Below are positions 10,157 to 22,390 of a stretch of 64,000 nt of DNA, in pieces. Numbering within the stretch: position 1 is the stretch's first letter; every line of letters starts with the position of its first letter. The notes below the pieces were generated by a model, which made no database searches, had not been told where the DNA came from, and saw only the letters and a list, made by a program, of their open reading frames with translations. The translations under genes and the position numbers were made by a program. This stretch comes from Cordilura impudica (taxonomy: Eukaryota > Arthropoda > Insecta > Diptera > Scathophagidae): assembly GCA_963682025.1 (NCBI GenBank), contig OY821517.1, forward strand, positions 95,897,946-95,961,945, given 5' to 3'.

Positions 10157-12940
10157 CACGGTGCTACAGTGAAAAATAACTTGGAAAACGATCTAGCGTG
10201 GGTTATAGGTCTTGCTGAGTAGATTACAAATTGTGTCAAAAAATTTCAGAAACACTCTCAAATTCAGAAGTTATTCTAAAAAAACCGTTTTCAGTGATGT
10301 CCTTCAACGTATCGACCTGTAACTCAGTCAGTTTTCTCCGATTTTAATTTTTTTAAAGCTTGCAAAAATGTACACAATTGTATAATTTAGTTCTTAAGTA
10401 AACATGGCTTTTCATTAACACCTTTTTTAGTATTTTCTCCCACAGCACAAAAAATATGGATAAAAAAACACAACTAAACAACAAATTGATCAACTTAATT
10501 ATGCAAAGTGTTTTGTTTGTTGAAATTTTACAGTTACTTATTGGTATTTAATTAAATAGTAAAGTTATTAAAGTCGGTAATGCAGAATTATATACCCTCC
10601 TTTATTGTCAATCTGTCTTTATTTAAAAAATCACTCTGGAAGATAATACAGATGAATGCGGTTAATTATGATATAAATTACTTTTTATATTATTACTTGT
10701 TATATAAAAATTGGTTTATGTTGAATCAATTTCTTATTAAGCAATTAGTTATCAAATGGAAAAAATATTTTCTCCTCATTCTTGATGTCGTCTTTGTTGT
10801 TATTTCTAATTAAATTAGTTCCAGTGCATTACAATCTAATAAAGTATAAATTCGTCTACCTTTGGTGAAGGGTACTGCAAAAATGTGTAACAAGTTTAAA
10901 ATTAGTGACAAGTGAAGTGAAATGCAAGTGAAGTGTTACTAATATTTATTTTAATTAAAACAAACAAGTTTGTAAGTTTTGTAATCATGCAACAACTTTT
11001 TAATTGAGTATAACTTTTTCTACAGTAGTAATTTTTGTTATGCAGAAAAATTAAGCTTTGGTATTTGCCTTCAACACAGTTTTTAACTGCTCATATAGTT
11101 GCAGCAAATGGTATGAACTAAAAAATATTTAAACAAGCTGCTCCAGTTTACTTAAGAAAACTAAGTCCGGAAAGTTTATAAGTCAGCCATTACCATCATC
11201 AATGCCAATGATTTGGCATCATCAAATATTCCATAAACCAGAAGACTGTTATTTTTGCCAAACAAAAATCACTGGTTATCAATATACAAATCGTGACAAG
11301 CCAGTATTAGGTGCAATTAAATGTAACGAATCTTCACCTAAGTTAACTGATGATGAATCTGAAAACGAGGAATATGACATGGAATATTTACCAAAATTGG
11401 CTGAGCCACATGGAGATTTTTCTGATCTTGTTCGGGATTTGAAACTTTCGTGGAGACAAACAGAGGTTTTAGGGTCGCGACTAAAGCAATGGAATATCAC
11501 ACAGAGTGACTTTAGAGTTACGTTTCCCAATCGTGTTTTGAGGAAACTTTTAAAGCCAGTGATGGTAGTGATGATCTTGTATGTTGTTCAAATATAAAAG
11601 AGTTGTTATATTACCTTAATCACCGACATGAAGCGAATGATTGGAGGTTATTTTTGAATGGTTCGTGTAAAAGTAGGTATTAATGATTTTTTTTAATTTA
11701 CAACCAACTTACATATTTTGAGGGCCTTAAGGCAGTGTTATTGCACAATCAAAATAAATTACCATCAGTGCCGATAGCTTACGCAACAAAAATGAAAGAG
11801 TCATATGCTACAATGGAAAAAATACTCTATTTAATAAATTATAAAAAATATCTGTGGCAAATTGTTGCAGATTGAAAAGTTCTGACAATATTGTTTGGAA
11901 TACATGGAGGAAAAACTAAGTGCCCTTGCTATCTCTGCCTTTTAAAATAGGCCAGAAAGAAGTTCAGAATATTCCTCTTGTGTGTTCAGCAAAAATCCTT
12001 ACCGCCAGTGCATCTTAAGTTGGGCTATATGAAATAGTTTGTAAAGCGGCTGGATGTAGAAAGCGATGCTTTTTTTATTTGAAATCTGTTTTCCCACAAA
12101 TAAGTGAAGGCAAAATTAAAGAAGGTACTTAACTTTTTTTTCTGAGATGTCGTTATATTAACTTGATCTTATTGTTGTTTTTAGGTATTTTTATTGGAAC
12201 GCAAATTATGAAAATTATGCTTGATGAAAATTTTTCTAAAAAGCTTAATGAGATAGAAAAGAGAGCATGGAATAGTTTTGTTTCCTTATGTAAAAACTTT
12301 TGGGAAAACAAAAAAGTCATTACTACGTTGAAGTGGTAAATGGATGCCTTGCACATTTAGAATTTTTTCCCGAAAACCTTGGTCAATTCAGTGACAAGCA
12401 GTGAACGATTTCACCAAGAAATTTTACAAATGGAAAAGCGTTTCGATGGAAAGACACAAATAAGAATATTGGCATATTATTGCCGGTCTCTCCAACGAGT
12501 AACAGAGGGTTTGCTGAACAAGCGTAAGAGGGCTAATAATAATTTTTAAATATAAAATGTCAACTTAGGTTAAGCTATTTGTACAGTTTTTAATTTACAA
12601 GTATATAAAATTGCGTTTGAAACACTATGCAAAAAACAGGTTATCGTAAAACTAAAATAACTAGTGTTGCATTTGAAATATTACGAAAAAAAATTACACC
12701 TTTTGACAAAAAAACGTACGTAATTTCTTCGACATACATTATGAAAGCTCAATTCTTTGCCTTTCCAAAACTGTTTAAAATTTTCAAATCGGTGGAAAAA
12801 TGTGTGAGTTAAAGGTGCTAAAGTACTACGACCTACCCTAAAACAGTTTTTTCAAAATTACTCAAAATTTGAGGGTGTTACAAAATCATTCAAAACGGTT
12901 TTTGTAGATCTGGCAAAACGTGTTTTTTGTAGCAGTGTGT
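10157..12940 (+). mobile_element. T1: old TIR element carrying an uncharacterised gene
   Basis: The left end (about 10157-10340) and the reverse complement of the right end (about 12770-12940) match loosely in the same order: GTGCTACA / CTGCTACA near the tips, then CTCAAATT, an A run with CGTTTT or TGTTTT, then TAACTCA and CCGATTT. The gene at 11160-12548 lies between them. The T2 element at 31.7 kb has the same plan and a similar tip (CAGTGCTA). The arms are diverged, so the element is old, and a target duplication is not clear. Confidence 0.5.
11160..12548 (+). pseudogene. T1 gene: uncharacterised transposon-like protein (broken)
   Basis: The frame runs KTKSGKFISQPLPSSMPMIW, then CYFC (zinc-type pair), an acidic linker (DDESENEEYDMEY) and FSDLVRDLKLSWRQTEVLGSRL. 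After a frame slip near 11560 it gives NDWRLFLNGSCKS. A roughly 50-bp interruption near 11671-11719 follows, then GLKAVLLHNQNKLPSVPIAY. A 60-bp GT...AG intron (12125-12184) splits a Gly codon between GKIKE and GIFIGTQIMKIM. The end reads QFSDKQ*ERFHQEILQMEKRF. Several stops are present. The sequence matches the T2 gene block by block. From memory it belongs to a multi-copy 'uncharacterised protein' family of arthropods and cnidarians. A transposase role is inference from the TIRs and acidic positions. Confidence 0.6.
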
Positions 12941-13362
12941 AATAATGAAATTTATGTATACAATTGATATCGAAATAATAAAAAGAAAAGCGGGGAAATT
13001 TTTATGTAATTTTTCATTAATTTTTCATTCATATATTTATTTGCAATCTATTTTAATATAATAAACATAATAACTAAACTAAAAATTGACACAGGAATAA
13101 ATACTGAATATGTTAATCTTGTTTAAATAATACTTACAAAAAAAAAATAACAATTAAAATGAATCCAGATAATGGTGAACCTATTCAACCGTACAATCTT
13201 TAAACAACTTCCAATGATATATAAATATATATATATTTATATAATTTTTTTTTTAAAAAGGACAATTTTTAATTTATTAAAAATACAAAAAAAAAAAAAA
13301 TGCCAAGCATATTCAAAATTCGGTATTTGGTATTTACAAAAAAATTCGATTTATTCTTGCGG
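12941..13362. other. AT-rich unassigned sequence
   Basis: Includes (TA)n-like runs at 13220-13240 and an A run at 13289. Nothing coding. Confidence 0.4.
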
Positions 13363-14088
13363 TTATAAAAACCAAAACACTTTGACATTGTGATGATGAT
13401 TGTAACCACTAAAAATATTTTACCAATGCTATACAAGCTGACCCAGAATCACTTTCCGATGGACAGACAGACGGACATCGCTAAATCGACTTAGAAAGTG
13501 TCTGTCCGTCTGCCTGTCCGACTGTGTGTCCAGTAAACCTTGTAATCAAACTGCAGTCGCAAATATGAATATATTTTGGTCAATATATTTCGGGAATAGG
13601 ACAAAGGCTAATGAAATTGGTGAAAATCGGAGCATCTTCAGATTTAGTCCCCATACAAATGACTACTATGAGATCGATTTAAATTGTCCTCAGATCCAAA
13701 TTTACATATGGATCTCGATCAAGTTGGGTTTATGTGTGTTCATTACATCCATTATAAAGTAGTCCAAGAAATAAACACTATATTACAATCTTAGCCACAG
13801 CCGTCATATAAAACTGCTTCCCGATCTTCACGTAAATCTATAAAAAAAAATAATGCACAGATTTGTCTCGAATTTCGTTTGTGTATAGCTTTGCAAAAAA
13901 TAAGTGACTTTACCCAATATGGTCAGGTTCGGTCCATGTTTCGACCTAGTCGTCTTATAAGTATTGCATCTGATATATATTTTTTCAGATCTTCAGGCAA
14001 AAAAATTAATACAAATTCCGCTCAGGTTTGGGTTTTGCTTACTTTCTATACCCAATTTGCTGGTATAGGGTGCGCATAGCCGACAATT
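13363..14088 (+). repeat. Family A repeat, copy A5 (diverged)
   Basis: Contains the family A blocks in plus order. The GTCY region is rearranged into an inverted pair (about 13460-13531: gacagacagacggac...gtctgtccgtctgcc). The 3' palindrome has decayed to 'gcgcatagccgac'. Confidence 0.65.
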
Positions 14089-14175
14089 AATTAAAAATAG
14101 AGATTTAATTTTATTATGCAAACCAAGAATATCTTTTTAGAATTTTTATGTTAAAAATATGTTTTTATAATATAA

Positions 14176-15424
14176 CTAGCTGTATTCACCCGGGATCCAA
14201 GGACTTTGAGTTGAAAAATGGTTCACTATGTTTACTACGCGCTGAGTATTTAGTCTCCAATGAACAAATTACCCAAAACAATGAACCTTTTCCGCAAAAA
14301 TTTTTTGGGGAGTAAATTCATTTTTTATTTGAATTTAAAATTTTTTCATTTTTTAATTTAGAAGTTTTTTATAAGACGCTACAGTAAAACTGCTTCAAAA
14401 ATAAACTGCGAAACCGCTTTAAGTTTTTTTTCTAAGTTTTTTTTTAAGTTTATTTATTTTGTAAACATCAAATATAACAGAATCGTTTGCAAATTAAAGG
14501 AATCAGAACTTTTAAAAATTGAATTACTTCATTCAATAAGTGATCATCACTGAGCAGACACGACGTTTAAAATTGTGCCGCAAGGTTGCTTTAAGCAATT
14601 GCTTATAGTATATGTGTGGCCTATTTGGATCAACAGTTTATTATTGCACATTCGTTGATAAAATTTATAATAAGACTTTTCACTGAGCTGTGTTCCGTGT
14701 CTCATCCGCGTTCGCGCGTCGTCAACTTATTTTAACCGACAAAATATAGTTTTCAGATCATTGGGATAATTTAGCTAAGATGTTTTCCGCGAACGCATCG
14801 CGTCCACGTCCGCTATAGATGCTATCGAAAAGAATACAGATTTGAAATGTGTTCACTTAAATAGACATTTAACAAAATTTATTAAATAAAAATATGTAAA
14901 AATTTAAGAATGATTTTTAGGAGTATGTTAATTTTTTTATTTCGTTTTTAGAAAAATTGGGGAATTTTTTCATTTATTTTGGGAAACCTTTTTAAATTTA
15001 GGGAATTTGTTCACCGTAAAATTATTTCCGTGTGTACCAAATTTCGGAGAATTCCGTTGAAAAGTAAAAAAATTGTATAGCGAACAAATATACCAAACAA
15101 TAGAAAATGAAGTTTATATAAAGAGTGGGCGTAATTGTAGGCGTGGCCGGTAAAACCTTCCCTGGAGTGTGTATTAAATTTCGGAGAAAGACGTTGAAAA
15201 ATTAAAATATGTATGGCGAACAAATACACCAAAAAAACAGAAAAGGAATTTTATATAAAAAGTGGGCGTAAAAGTAGGCGTGGCCGGAAAGAGGTACATG
15301 GCGACCTTCGCTGGAGTACAGAGATCACGTGTACCAAATTTCAGAGAAAGCTGTTGAAAAATAAAAGTTTATAAAGCAGTCAAACAAACAAACAAACAGA
15401 CGGACAAAAAATTAATTTTATATG
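14176..15424 (-). mobile_element. H1a: Helitron-like element (5' end cut by piggyBac)
   Basis: The minus-strand 3' end reads CAGCTAG|T at 14176-14179, with the decayed GC hairpin next to it. Inside come the GTTCACTATG block, a short GC-rich part (14690-14820), two ~160-bp units with GTGGGCGT and GTAGGCGTGGCC, and an (AAAC)n run near 15381-15400. The piggyBac element begins at 15425, just where the 5' TC end is expected. This is the most diverged H1 copy. Confidence 0.7.
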
Positions 15425-15440
15425 CCTAGCACGTTGGCTG

Positions 15441-15590
15441 CCATGTCGCATGTTTTCATGCGACACCCAGATGTTACGCTGAGGCCACGGCGCACATTTT
15501 CGTGCGACACCTAAATGTTACCTTGAGGCCACGTCGCACTTTTTCGTGCGACACCTAAATGTTACCCAGAGGCCACGTCGCAAATTTTCG
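15441..15590. repeat. piggyBac left subterminal 44-bp repeats
   Basis: Three units with a 44-bp step (CGACAC at 15461, 15505 and 15549). Each has a GTCGCA...TGCGAC palindrome, and a GGCCACG link joins successive units. They are likely transposase-binding sites, by analogy with the internal repeats of other piggyBac elements. Confidence 0.7.
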
Positions 15591-15824
15591 TACTTTTTAA
15601 TATGGAATTTGGATTCTCTGGCCTGTGGTGAACATTTTGGTGTATTTCCCATGGCCGCTGTGTATTTTTAATGGTATTTTTTTGGATAATGAAAAAGTTG
15701 GAAGTTTAAATTTGTCTTTTTATAAATTCTTTTAAAAATCAATTCATTTATGAGCAAAAAAAAAAAATATAAAAATATATACGTATGTATGTAAATTCAA
15801 ATGGAGTAGTAAAATGTAAATTTA

Positions 15825-17655
15825 TCAAAATAAATTCTTCTGGTGGGAATATTTAGGAAAACATTCTACACATAGTTGCGGTTTATTGGGGCGTATTGGG
15901 CAGTAGCTGGTGGTCCTTTTTAAGCTCTTTCTGGCTGTTACCCTATCAGTAGATTTTTTTGACATGGCATAACACAACACGGAAGCACGGCTTATTGTTT
16001 TTCCGTTATCGTCCTTTCTTTTTTCTATAAAATGTTTTCCTTTTGTTATGGGTTCTGGAGACATGAAGTCCAACAAAGCATTTGAAATCTCCTGCCGAAA
16101 CTTGGTTATTGAAATTTGTTTGTTTGTAGCCTTTTTATATATTATAGAGGCATTTACGACAGACATTCCAAGTAACAGTTCAAAAGCTACTTTGCGGTAC
16201 CACTTAACACCTCCTCTGAGAGTGGTGGCTTAGGAGGTCATTTGATCGGATATATCAACACCTAATTTGGCATCATTGTAATCAATAACAGCAAGAAGTT
16301 TTTCAATAGCTCGTTGCCTTCGCTTCCTGGTGGATAGTGGGTTGTTGGTACTGGTGGATGGTTCATTACTGTCTACATTTGGATGGCTCGACGTGGCTAC
16401 CATTACAGGGGGGTGTTTCGGCGAAAGAATCCTAACATCTCTGGTGTCCTTCCACTTTAACATAACCACTCCATTTTCCTCCTCACGGGCTACCATCTCG
16501 CCTCTTTTCAGATTAGCTTTCATAACTTCTGCCGGACAATTCTTTTTGTTGGCCCGTAATGTTCCAACAAGGTGGGTATTTTGATGTAGCATGGAACACG
16601 CAAGTTCACAACTAGTATAATAGTTATCCACAAAAAGGGTACATCCTTCTCCTTTCAGAAGACAAGAAAGTTCTTCACAAACTTTTTGTGCGAGACCAGT
16701 TTCTCTCACACCTGTGGCGATCTTGCCCGAGTACACTTTTGCCGACCAAGTGGATCCCTCCTGAGTGCACAACGTAAAAAGTTTAACCCCATATATGTGG
16801 GTTTTGTTCGGAAGTAATTGACGGAAACTCAATCTTCCTCTCCAAGGTATAATGCCTTCATCAATGACAATATTTTCTCCTGGCATGTAAACTTTTTGGA
16901 AATTAGCCTGTAGCATGTTTGAAGTTGAGCTTATTTTGCCTAGTTTATCTCCTGGAAGAATATCTCGATTGTCGGCAAAATATATGAAGTTTAACAAAAG
17001 TTGAAAGCGATTGCGAGACATTGTTTTTGCGGGAACTCCAAAATTAAACATAAATTCTTTGGACCAATATGTTTCGAGACTGGCAACCTTTACGAGACCC
17101 ATCCATAATATGAGTCTAAAAAACTTTTTAATTTCACGATTGGTTGTGCGACTCCACATTAGTTTACGATCGTGCAAGAGTTCTCGTTTCCAATTGTTTT
17201 TGCGCATATTTATTTGTTTCTCAAACGATGTGGTCGATTATTTCATTATCGACAAAAAGTTTGAAAGCATATATGCAACTTATATTTGGCGCAACATCTA
17301 TAAGGAGTCCAGATTTGCCAGCAAACGGGAAAATTTTTTGTCTGGAAGAAAACTCAGCCAAATTTATTTGAATGTCCTTGGGATTAGGATCCATGGTATT
17401 ATCATCGTCTCCAGCATCTGCTTGCTGCTCATCCTCGTCATCATAGTCATGATTTTCCTCATGTTCATTATCAAAAACATTAAACCCTGCATATTCGGAA
17501 TCAGTAGCTGAATTGTGGTCATCATTTGGTAGCCAATCAATGTCAATTTCAGAATCGTCTCTTGAAAAATCTCCATCGTCGTCATCGCTGTCCGAAGTTA
17601 TCACATCTTGCAATATATCTGCAATCTCGTTATCTTTTACATTTCTTCGCGTCAT
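15825..17655 (-). pseudogene. piggyBac-type transposase (broken)
   Basis: The N-terminal part (17655-17221) is strongly acidic and ends in KLFVDNEIIDHIV. The DDE_Tnp_1_7 core (17207-16230) has VIDEGIIPWRGR, LFVDNYYTS and YNDAKLGVDISDQM, which hold the expected catalytic Asp residues. The C-terminal part (16166-15825) ends in a Cys-rich segment (SYCPIRP, LCVECF). Breaks: a TGA just after HIV (17218-17220), a one-base frame loss close to 17207, and an in-frame TAA at 16230-16232. Read through, the total is about 600 residues, the normal family size. The enzyme would cut and paste DNA at TTAA sites; this copy cannot. Confidence 0.9.
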
Positions 17656-17741
17656 TCTATAAATTCTTCTGAAATTGAAAAAAATGTATAAAATAAAACA
17701 AAAAAATCAAACACAACTCAAAAAATACAAAAAAATTACTG

Positions 17742-17816
17742 TCGCAGATTTTCGTGCGACGTGGCCCCACAACATGTTTTATGTTCTCCCATGCCAAGTC
17801 CCACGAAAATGTGCGA
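17742..17816. repeat. piggyBac right subterminal palindromes
   Basis: GTCGCAGATTTTCGTGCGAC followed by GTGGCC, and a second CCCACGAAAATGTGCGACAC. These are the inverted counterpart of the left 44-bp repeats. Confidence 0.7.
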
Positions 17817-18010
17817 CACAAAAAAATCATTATAACTGCAAAATCAGGGACCAAAATAAAGTCGCGAGTAGTCAAAACTTATTTTTACGCACTAAGAAAC
17901 AAAAAAGAACAAAAAAAAGTTGTTGGCCTCAGGTGACCAAAATTGTTAAATGAAATTGCTACTGAACGATCAAAACTCTAAAAAGGCTTTAGCAGCCAAC
18001 TTGCTAGAGG

Positions 18011-20228
18011 TAGGCGTAAAAGTAGGTATGACATTCAGAAGTACATTCCCTGGAGAACAGAGATTGTGCATACCAAATTTCAGAGAAATCCGTAGAAAAA
18101 TAAAAATTTGTATAGCGAACAAATATACCAAAAAACAGAAAATGAATTATATAGAAAAAGTGGGCGTGAAAATAGGCGTAGCTGGTAGGAGGCATACGGT
18201 GACCTTCCCTAGAGTACATGGATCATGCGTACCAAATTTTAGAGAAAGCTTAAAAATTTGTATGGCAGTAAATTAATTTTTTTTATTTCTATTCAAAATT
18301 TTTTGATTTTTTAATTTAGAAGTTTTTTAAATGCTTCAAAAATAAGTTGCGAAACCGCTTTAAGTATTTTTTAAGTTTATTTATAAACATCAAATATAAC
18401 GGAATCGTTTGCAAATTAAAGGAATCAGAACTTTTAAAAATTGAATTACTTCATTCAAAAAGTGATCATCATTGAGCAGAGACGTCAAATTCAAGTTTCA
18501 GAAATGAAACACTAATGCGACGTTTAATATTGTGTCGCAAGGTTTCTTTAAGCAACTGCTTATAGTATATGTGTATCCTATTTTGATCAACAGGTAATTA
18601 TTTCAAATACGTAGATAAAATTTATCATATGACATTTCACTGAGCTGTGTTCCGCGAGCGAGTCGCGCCCGATTCCTCGCGTTTGGCAGCCAGACCCGTG
18701 CTGCCGCGCAGTTGTTGTCAACTTATTTTAATCGCCAAAATATATTTTTCAGATCATTGCGATATTTTTGCTGAGCTGTGTTCCGCGAGCGCGTCGCGTC
18801 CGCATCCGTCGCGTCCGCGTCCGCGCGCCTCGCGCCGCTTTCTCGCAGCTATTACCCGTTCTGCCGCTTAGTTCTCGTTAACTTATTTTAATTCCTAAAA
18901 CATATTTTTTAGAGCTTTTCGATATTTTAGCTGAGCTGTGTTCCGAGAGCGCGTCACGTCCGCATCCGTCGCGTCCGAGTCCGAGTCCGCGGTCGCGCGC
19001 CGCGCGCCGCTTCCGCGCATTTGGCAACCACACCTGTGCTGCCGCGCAGCTGTTGCCAACTTATTTTAATTGTCAAAATATATTTTTCAGATCATTCAGA
19101 TATTCCAGCTAAGCTATATTCCCCGTGCTATTGAAAAGAAAACTCATTTTAAATGCATTTATTGTAGGACATATATTGAGAGCAGTATGCAAATGTTTAC
19201 TAAAATAAATATTTAACAAAATTCATTAAATAAAAATATGTAAAAATTTAAGAATGAATTTGGGGATAAGTTCATTTTTTCTTTCGATTAAAAAAAAAAA
19301 TGGGGAATTTGTTCATTTCTTTTGGGTGCCTTTTTTTAAGTTTGGGGAATTTGTTCACCGTGTAGTTATTTCCGTGTAAACCAAATTTCAGAGAAATCCG
19401 TTGAAAAGTACAAATTTGTATAGGGAAGAAATATACCACACAAAAAAATGTGAATTTTATATGAAAATTGGGCGTAAAAGTAAGCGTGGTCGGTAAAATT
19501 CATATGGCGGCCTTCCCTGGAATATGTACTATATTTCGGAGAAAGCCATTGAAAAATAAAAGTTTGTATATCAACCAAATAAAGAAACAAATAAAAGGAA
19601 AAAAATAAGTTTTATATACATAGAAGTTGGCGCAAAGTAGGCGTGGCCTGTAAGAAGCGTATGGTGACCTTCCCTGTAGTATAGTGAACAAATATACCAA
19701 AAAACAGAAAATTAATTTTGTATAAAAAGTGGGCGTAGAAGTAGGCGTGGCCGGCAAGAATCATATGGCTATCTCTCTGGAGTACAGAGATCGTGTGTAG
19801 AAAATTTCAGAGAAATCGGTTGAAAAATAAAAATTTGTATAGCGAACAAATATACCAAAAAACAAAATGAATTGTGTACAAAAAGTGGGCGTTAAAGTAG
19901 GCGTGGCCGGAACGGAGCATATGGCGACCTTTCCTGGAGTACAGAGATCGTGTGTACCAAATTTCAGAGAATTCCGTTGAAAAATAAAAATTTGTGTAGC
20001 GAACAAATATACCAAAAAACAGAAAACGAATTGTATACAAAAAGTGGGCGTTAAAGTAGGCGTGGCCGGTAAGAATCATATGGCGACAATTCCTGGAGTA
20101 TGGAGATCGTGTATAGCAAAATTCAGAGAAATCCGTTGAAAAATAAAAATTTGTATAGCGGTCAAACAAACAAACAAACAAACAAACAAACAAACAAACA
20201 AACAGAAAATGAATTTTATATATATAGA
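18011..20228 (-). mobile_element. H1b: Helitron-like element, 3' part rearranged
   Basis: The minus-strand 5' end TCTATATATATAAAATTC lies at 20228 and is preceded by A on that strand. Reading down from it come the (TTTG)n run, several ~158-bp units with GTGGGCGT/GTAGGCGTGGCC, and the GC-rich minisatellite (18647-19060). The CTAG end is missing. At 18247 the element joins a ~235-bp fragment of array units that abuts the piggyBac. From 18248 to 20228 it is nearly identical to H1d apart from the A7 insertion. Confidence 0.85.
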
Positions 20229-21490
20229 TTACTTGTTATAATCCCCAATATATGTAGTTGAATCAATAAATTTATTTTAGCAATTTTGTTGGTCAACGGA
20301 ACTTAATTTGCTTTTATAGATACTTTCGTTTTGTAAGAAATGAGATAATAAGATTGTTAGCGAAGAGAACGTAATACATTTTTTAAAAAGTACAACAACA
20401 AGTTGTGTAATTTTGGTACAGGTTACAGAATTCCAACCAATTATCTATGTATACAATAATTATTGTTATAGTTATTTAACACTGACACATATAGCAAATT
20501 TTTTTATTGGAAAAAATCTGCGTTTATTACCAAAATAATTGCAAAAGAGGAAGGTCATTTTGCACAATTTTGTGTATGTTAATCTATATATCATACATAT
20601 GTATATATATAGAGTGACTATGAAAATATATTTTTTTGAATTAATAAATGGAAGGCATTATTCTTAGATTGGCTACGAATTGAATTTAGTATGACTTTCT
20701 TCGTTCTCTATTAATTTTGTTAAAATTTATAACTTTACATGTTAAAGTTTAGTTTTATCCGATAAATATTATTAAAGAAAGCCTCTGTTGCTTTTATTTT
20801 GACTTCGACTGCTCCTGCCATTGATATGCGTATTGTTAAAATATTTTTTAAATTGCTTTCAATTACATTTGTGGTTTTCATTACTTTCTCATCTCCTATG
20901 AATGGCAATCACATTCAGATGTACATATGTATGTATATTCCTTACACGTAAAACTGTTATTGAAATGCTTCAATTGAAAAGAAAATTCACCATTCGTATA
21001 AAACGTGTGTCGCATTTTTCTTAATCACTCTTCATTTGTTTTAAGGAAAATTTGTGGTTGAACGGCTCGAAAAAATGAAAAAGCTTATTTAATGTTTCAA
21101 TTAAAGTTTGCAGTAGGAGACAAATGTGTATGATATTATAACATTCTTGTTTGCTGATTTTTTAAATTTTCAGTTTTCTGGACTGATGAAACTGAACGTT
21201 GAAAAATAAAAATAAGGTGCAAAACATATACGAAATAATTGTTAGTCATGGTTTTGTTATATTAAATAGGCAGCAAAATATATTACTTATATATAATTTG
21301 ATTAAAACAATTTGTATTTGATTTTAGATACTTTATGGTTTTATAGTATATTTATATTAAATTATATTATCATATTATTTTGGGCGGAGCATAAGTCACG
21401 TTACTAGTTATTTAATTAATAACTGTTTTGTTTCTGATTTTATTTAACGTTGGCATTTATTAATATTTCAATTATTTTCCACTCCTCTTA
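20229..21490. other. AT-rich unassigned sequence
   Basis: About 1.26 kb with no ORF or repeat that I can name. A short TATATA run is at 20584-20611. Confidence 0.4.
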
Positions 21491-21980
21491 ACTTTTCTAA
21501 GAATTTCAGGTGCCACCGCCGTCACTCCTTCTCAGATATTGGCTTTAAGCTCTTGGGTAGTTTTTGGCTTATTGTCATACAACCTACCCTTCAGGTAGCC
21601 TAAAAGAAAAAAAAAGTTGGGAGCCGTTAAATTGGGTGGCCAGTTAAAGTCAGAAAAATTTGATATTGATCACAAAAAATTTGAGCTGGGGCTCCGTCCT
21701 GTTGGAACACAGTTCAGTAATTGGGCCGTATTGAATGTCATTCACATTAGCCATAAGTTGTTCGTCGTTTTCGAAAATAGATGGTCCAATTATCCTTTTT
21801 ATTCTACTGCATACTGCATCTAAGTGGGTGCATTAGTTGTTGAAAAACTATTCTTGGATTTTGGGTGCTCCATATTCAGCAATTTCGTTTAATCATGTGA
21901 CTATTGAGGTGTAGATGGGCCTCATCGGTCATTATGAGATTGGAATAAGCAACTCGTTGTTTTCTAGGCACAATTATTGA
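21491..21980 (-). pseudogene. Tc1/mariner-superfamily transposase remnant
   Basis: On the minus strand one reads TDEAHLHLNSHMIKRNC (21926 downward), then TQNPRIVFQQLMHPLRCS, VFQQDGAPAQIFCD (Asp codon at 21696-21698) and, after a frame shift, GYLKGRLYDNKPKTTQELKA. These are the standard blocks of the arthropod mariner-like transposase with DEAHF.L and QQDGAP.H motifs. The N-terminal HTH is missing and stops are frequent. It would have been a cut-and-paste DDE enzyme. Confidence 0.7.
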
Positions 21981-22390
21981 AAACGGCAACAATTGAATCC
22001 TAAATGGGAAAAGGTGTAAGTTCCGGAGTTATATGCAATACTTGTTCGCTTCATTCCTAACTGCACGATATCTTCCAGCAATATAAAAGCCAATATAAAA
22101 GCTATTACTTATAATCAACTTGTGGCCATTATTACAACTTACCTTTAAAGTAAATGTTAGTTAAAGGTAACTTTATTGCTCACTTTAGCTTTCTTTTCGT
22201 TATTACAACTTCCCAGTAAAATAGAATTAATATTTTTGATATTGTGGCAACACCAAAGGATTATCTATTACTTTTAACCAAATGAATTGCTTTGTAAAAT
22301 ACGTAGTGGCACTGTTCCTTTATTTGTTCGCAAGCAAACAATAGAATAAAAACTAAAAACCTTTATTATAAGTTGCATAATTGTTGTAAA

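Larger units (their letters stand above)
15425..18010 (-). mobile_element. piggyBac-like DNA transposon (dead)
   Basis: The left tip CCTAGCACGTTGGCTGCC and the reverse complement of the right tip CCTCTAGCAAGTTGGCTGC are matching inverted ends. Subterminal palindromic repeats occur at both ends and a broken piggyBac transposase lies inside. The four bases outside are TATG on the left and TAGG on the right, not the usual TTAA pair. Both flanks are H1 sequence, so it landed in or beside an H1 element. Confidence 0.8.

Noticed and set aside
18647..18871. 74-residue Arg/Ser-rich frame in the GC minisatellite (also 35744 and 30365)
   Set aside because: It is a reading of the tandem CpG-rich unit, present only as a by-product of the repeat; no start context or domain.
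19366..20193. Phe/Tyr-rich open frames repeated in H1 copies (also at 28566, 37247, 37642, 39438, 40247, 53255, 54375)
   Set aside because: They are translations of the non-coding ~158-bp array and the (CAAA)n run; their length tracks the repeat units and shows no domain.
14176..20228. A single H1 element split by piggyBac
   Set aside because: The left part already shows the (AAAC)n run and near-terminal sequence, while the right part begins with array units and lacks a CTAG end, so two H1 copies are more likely.
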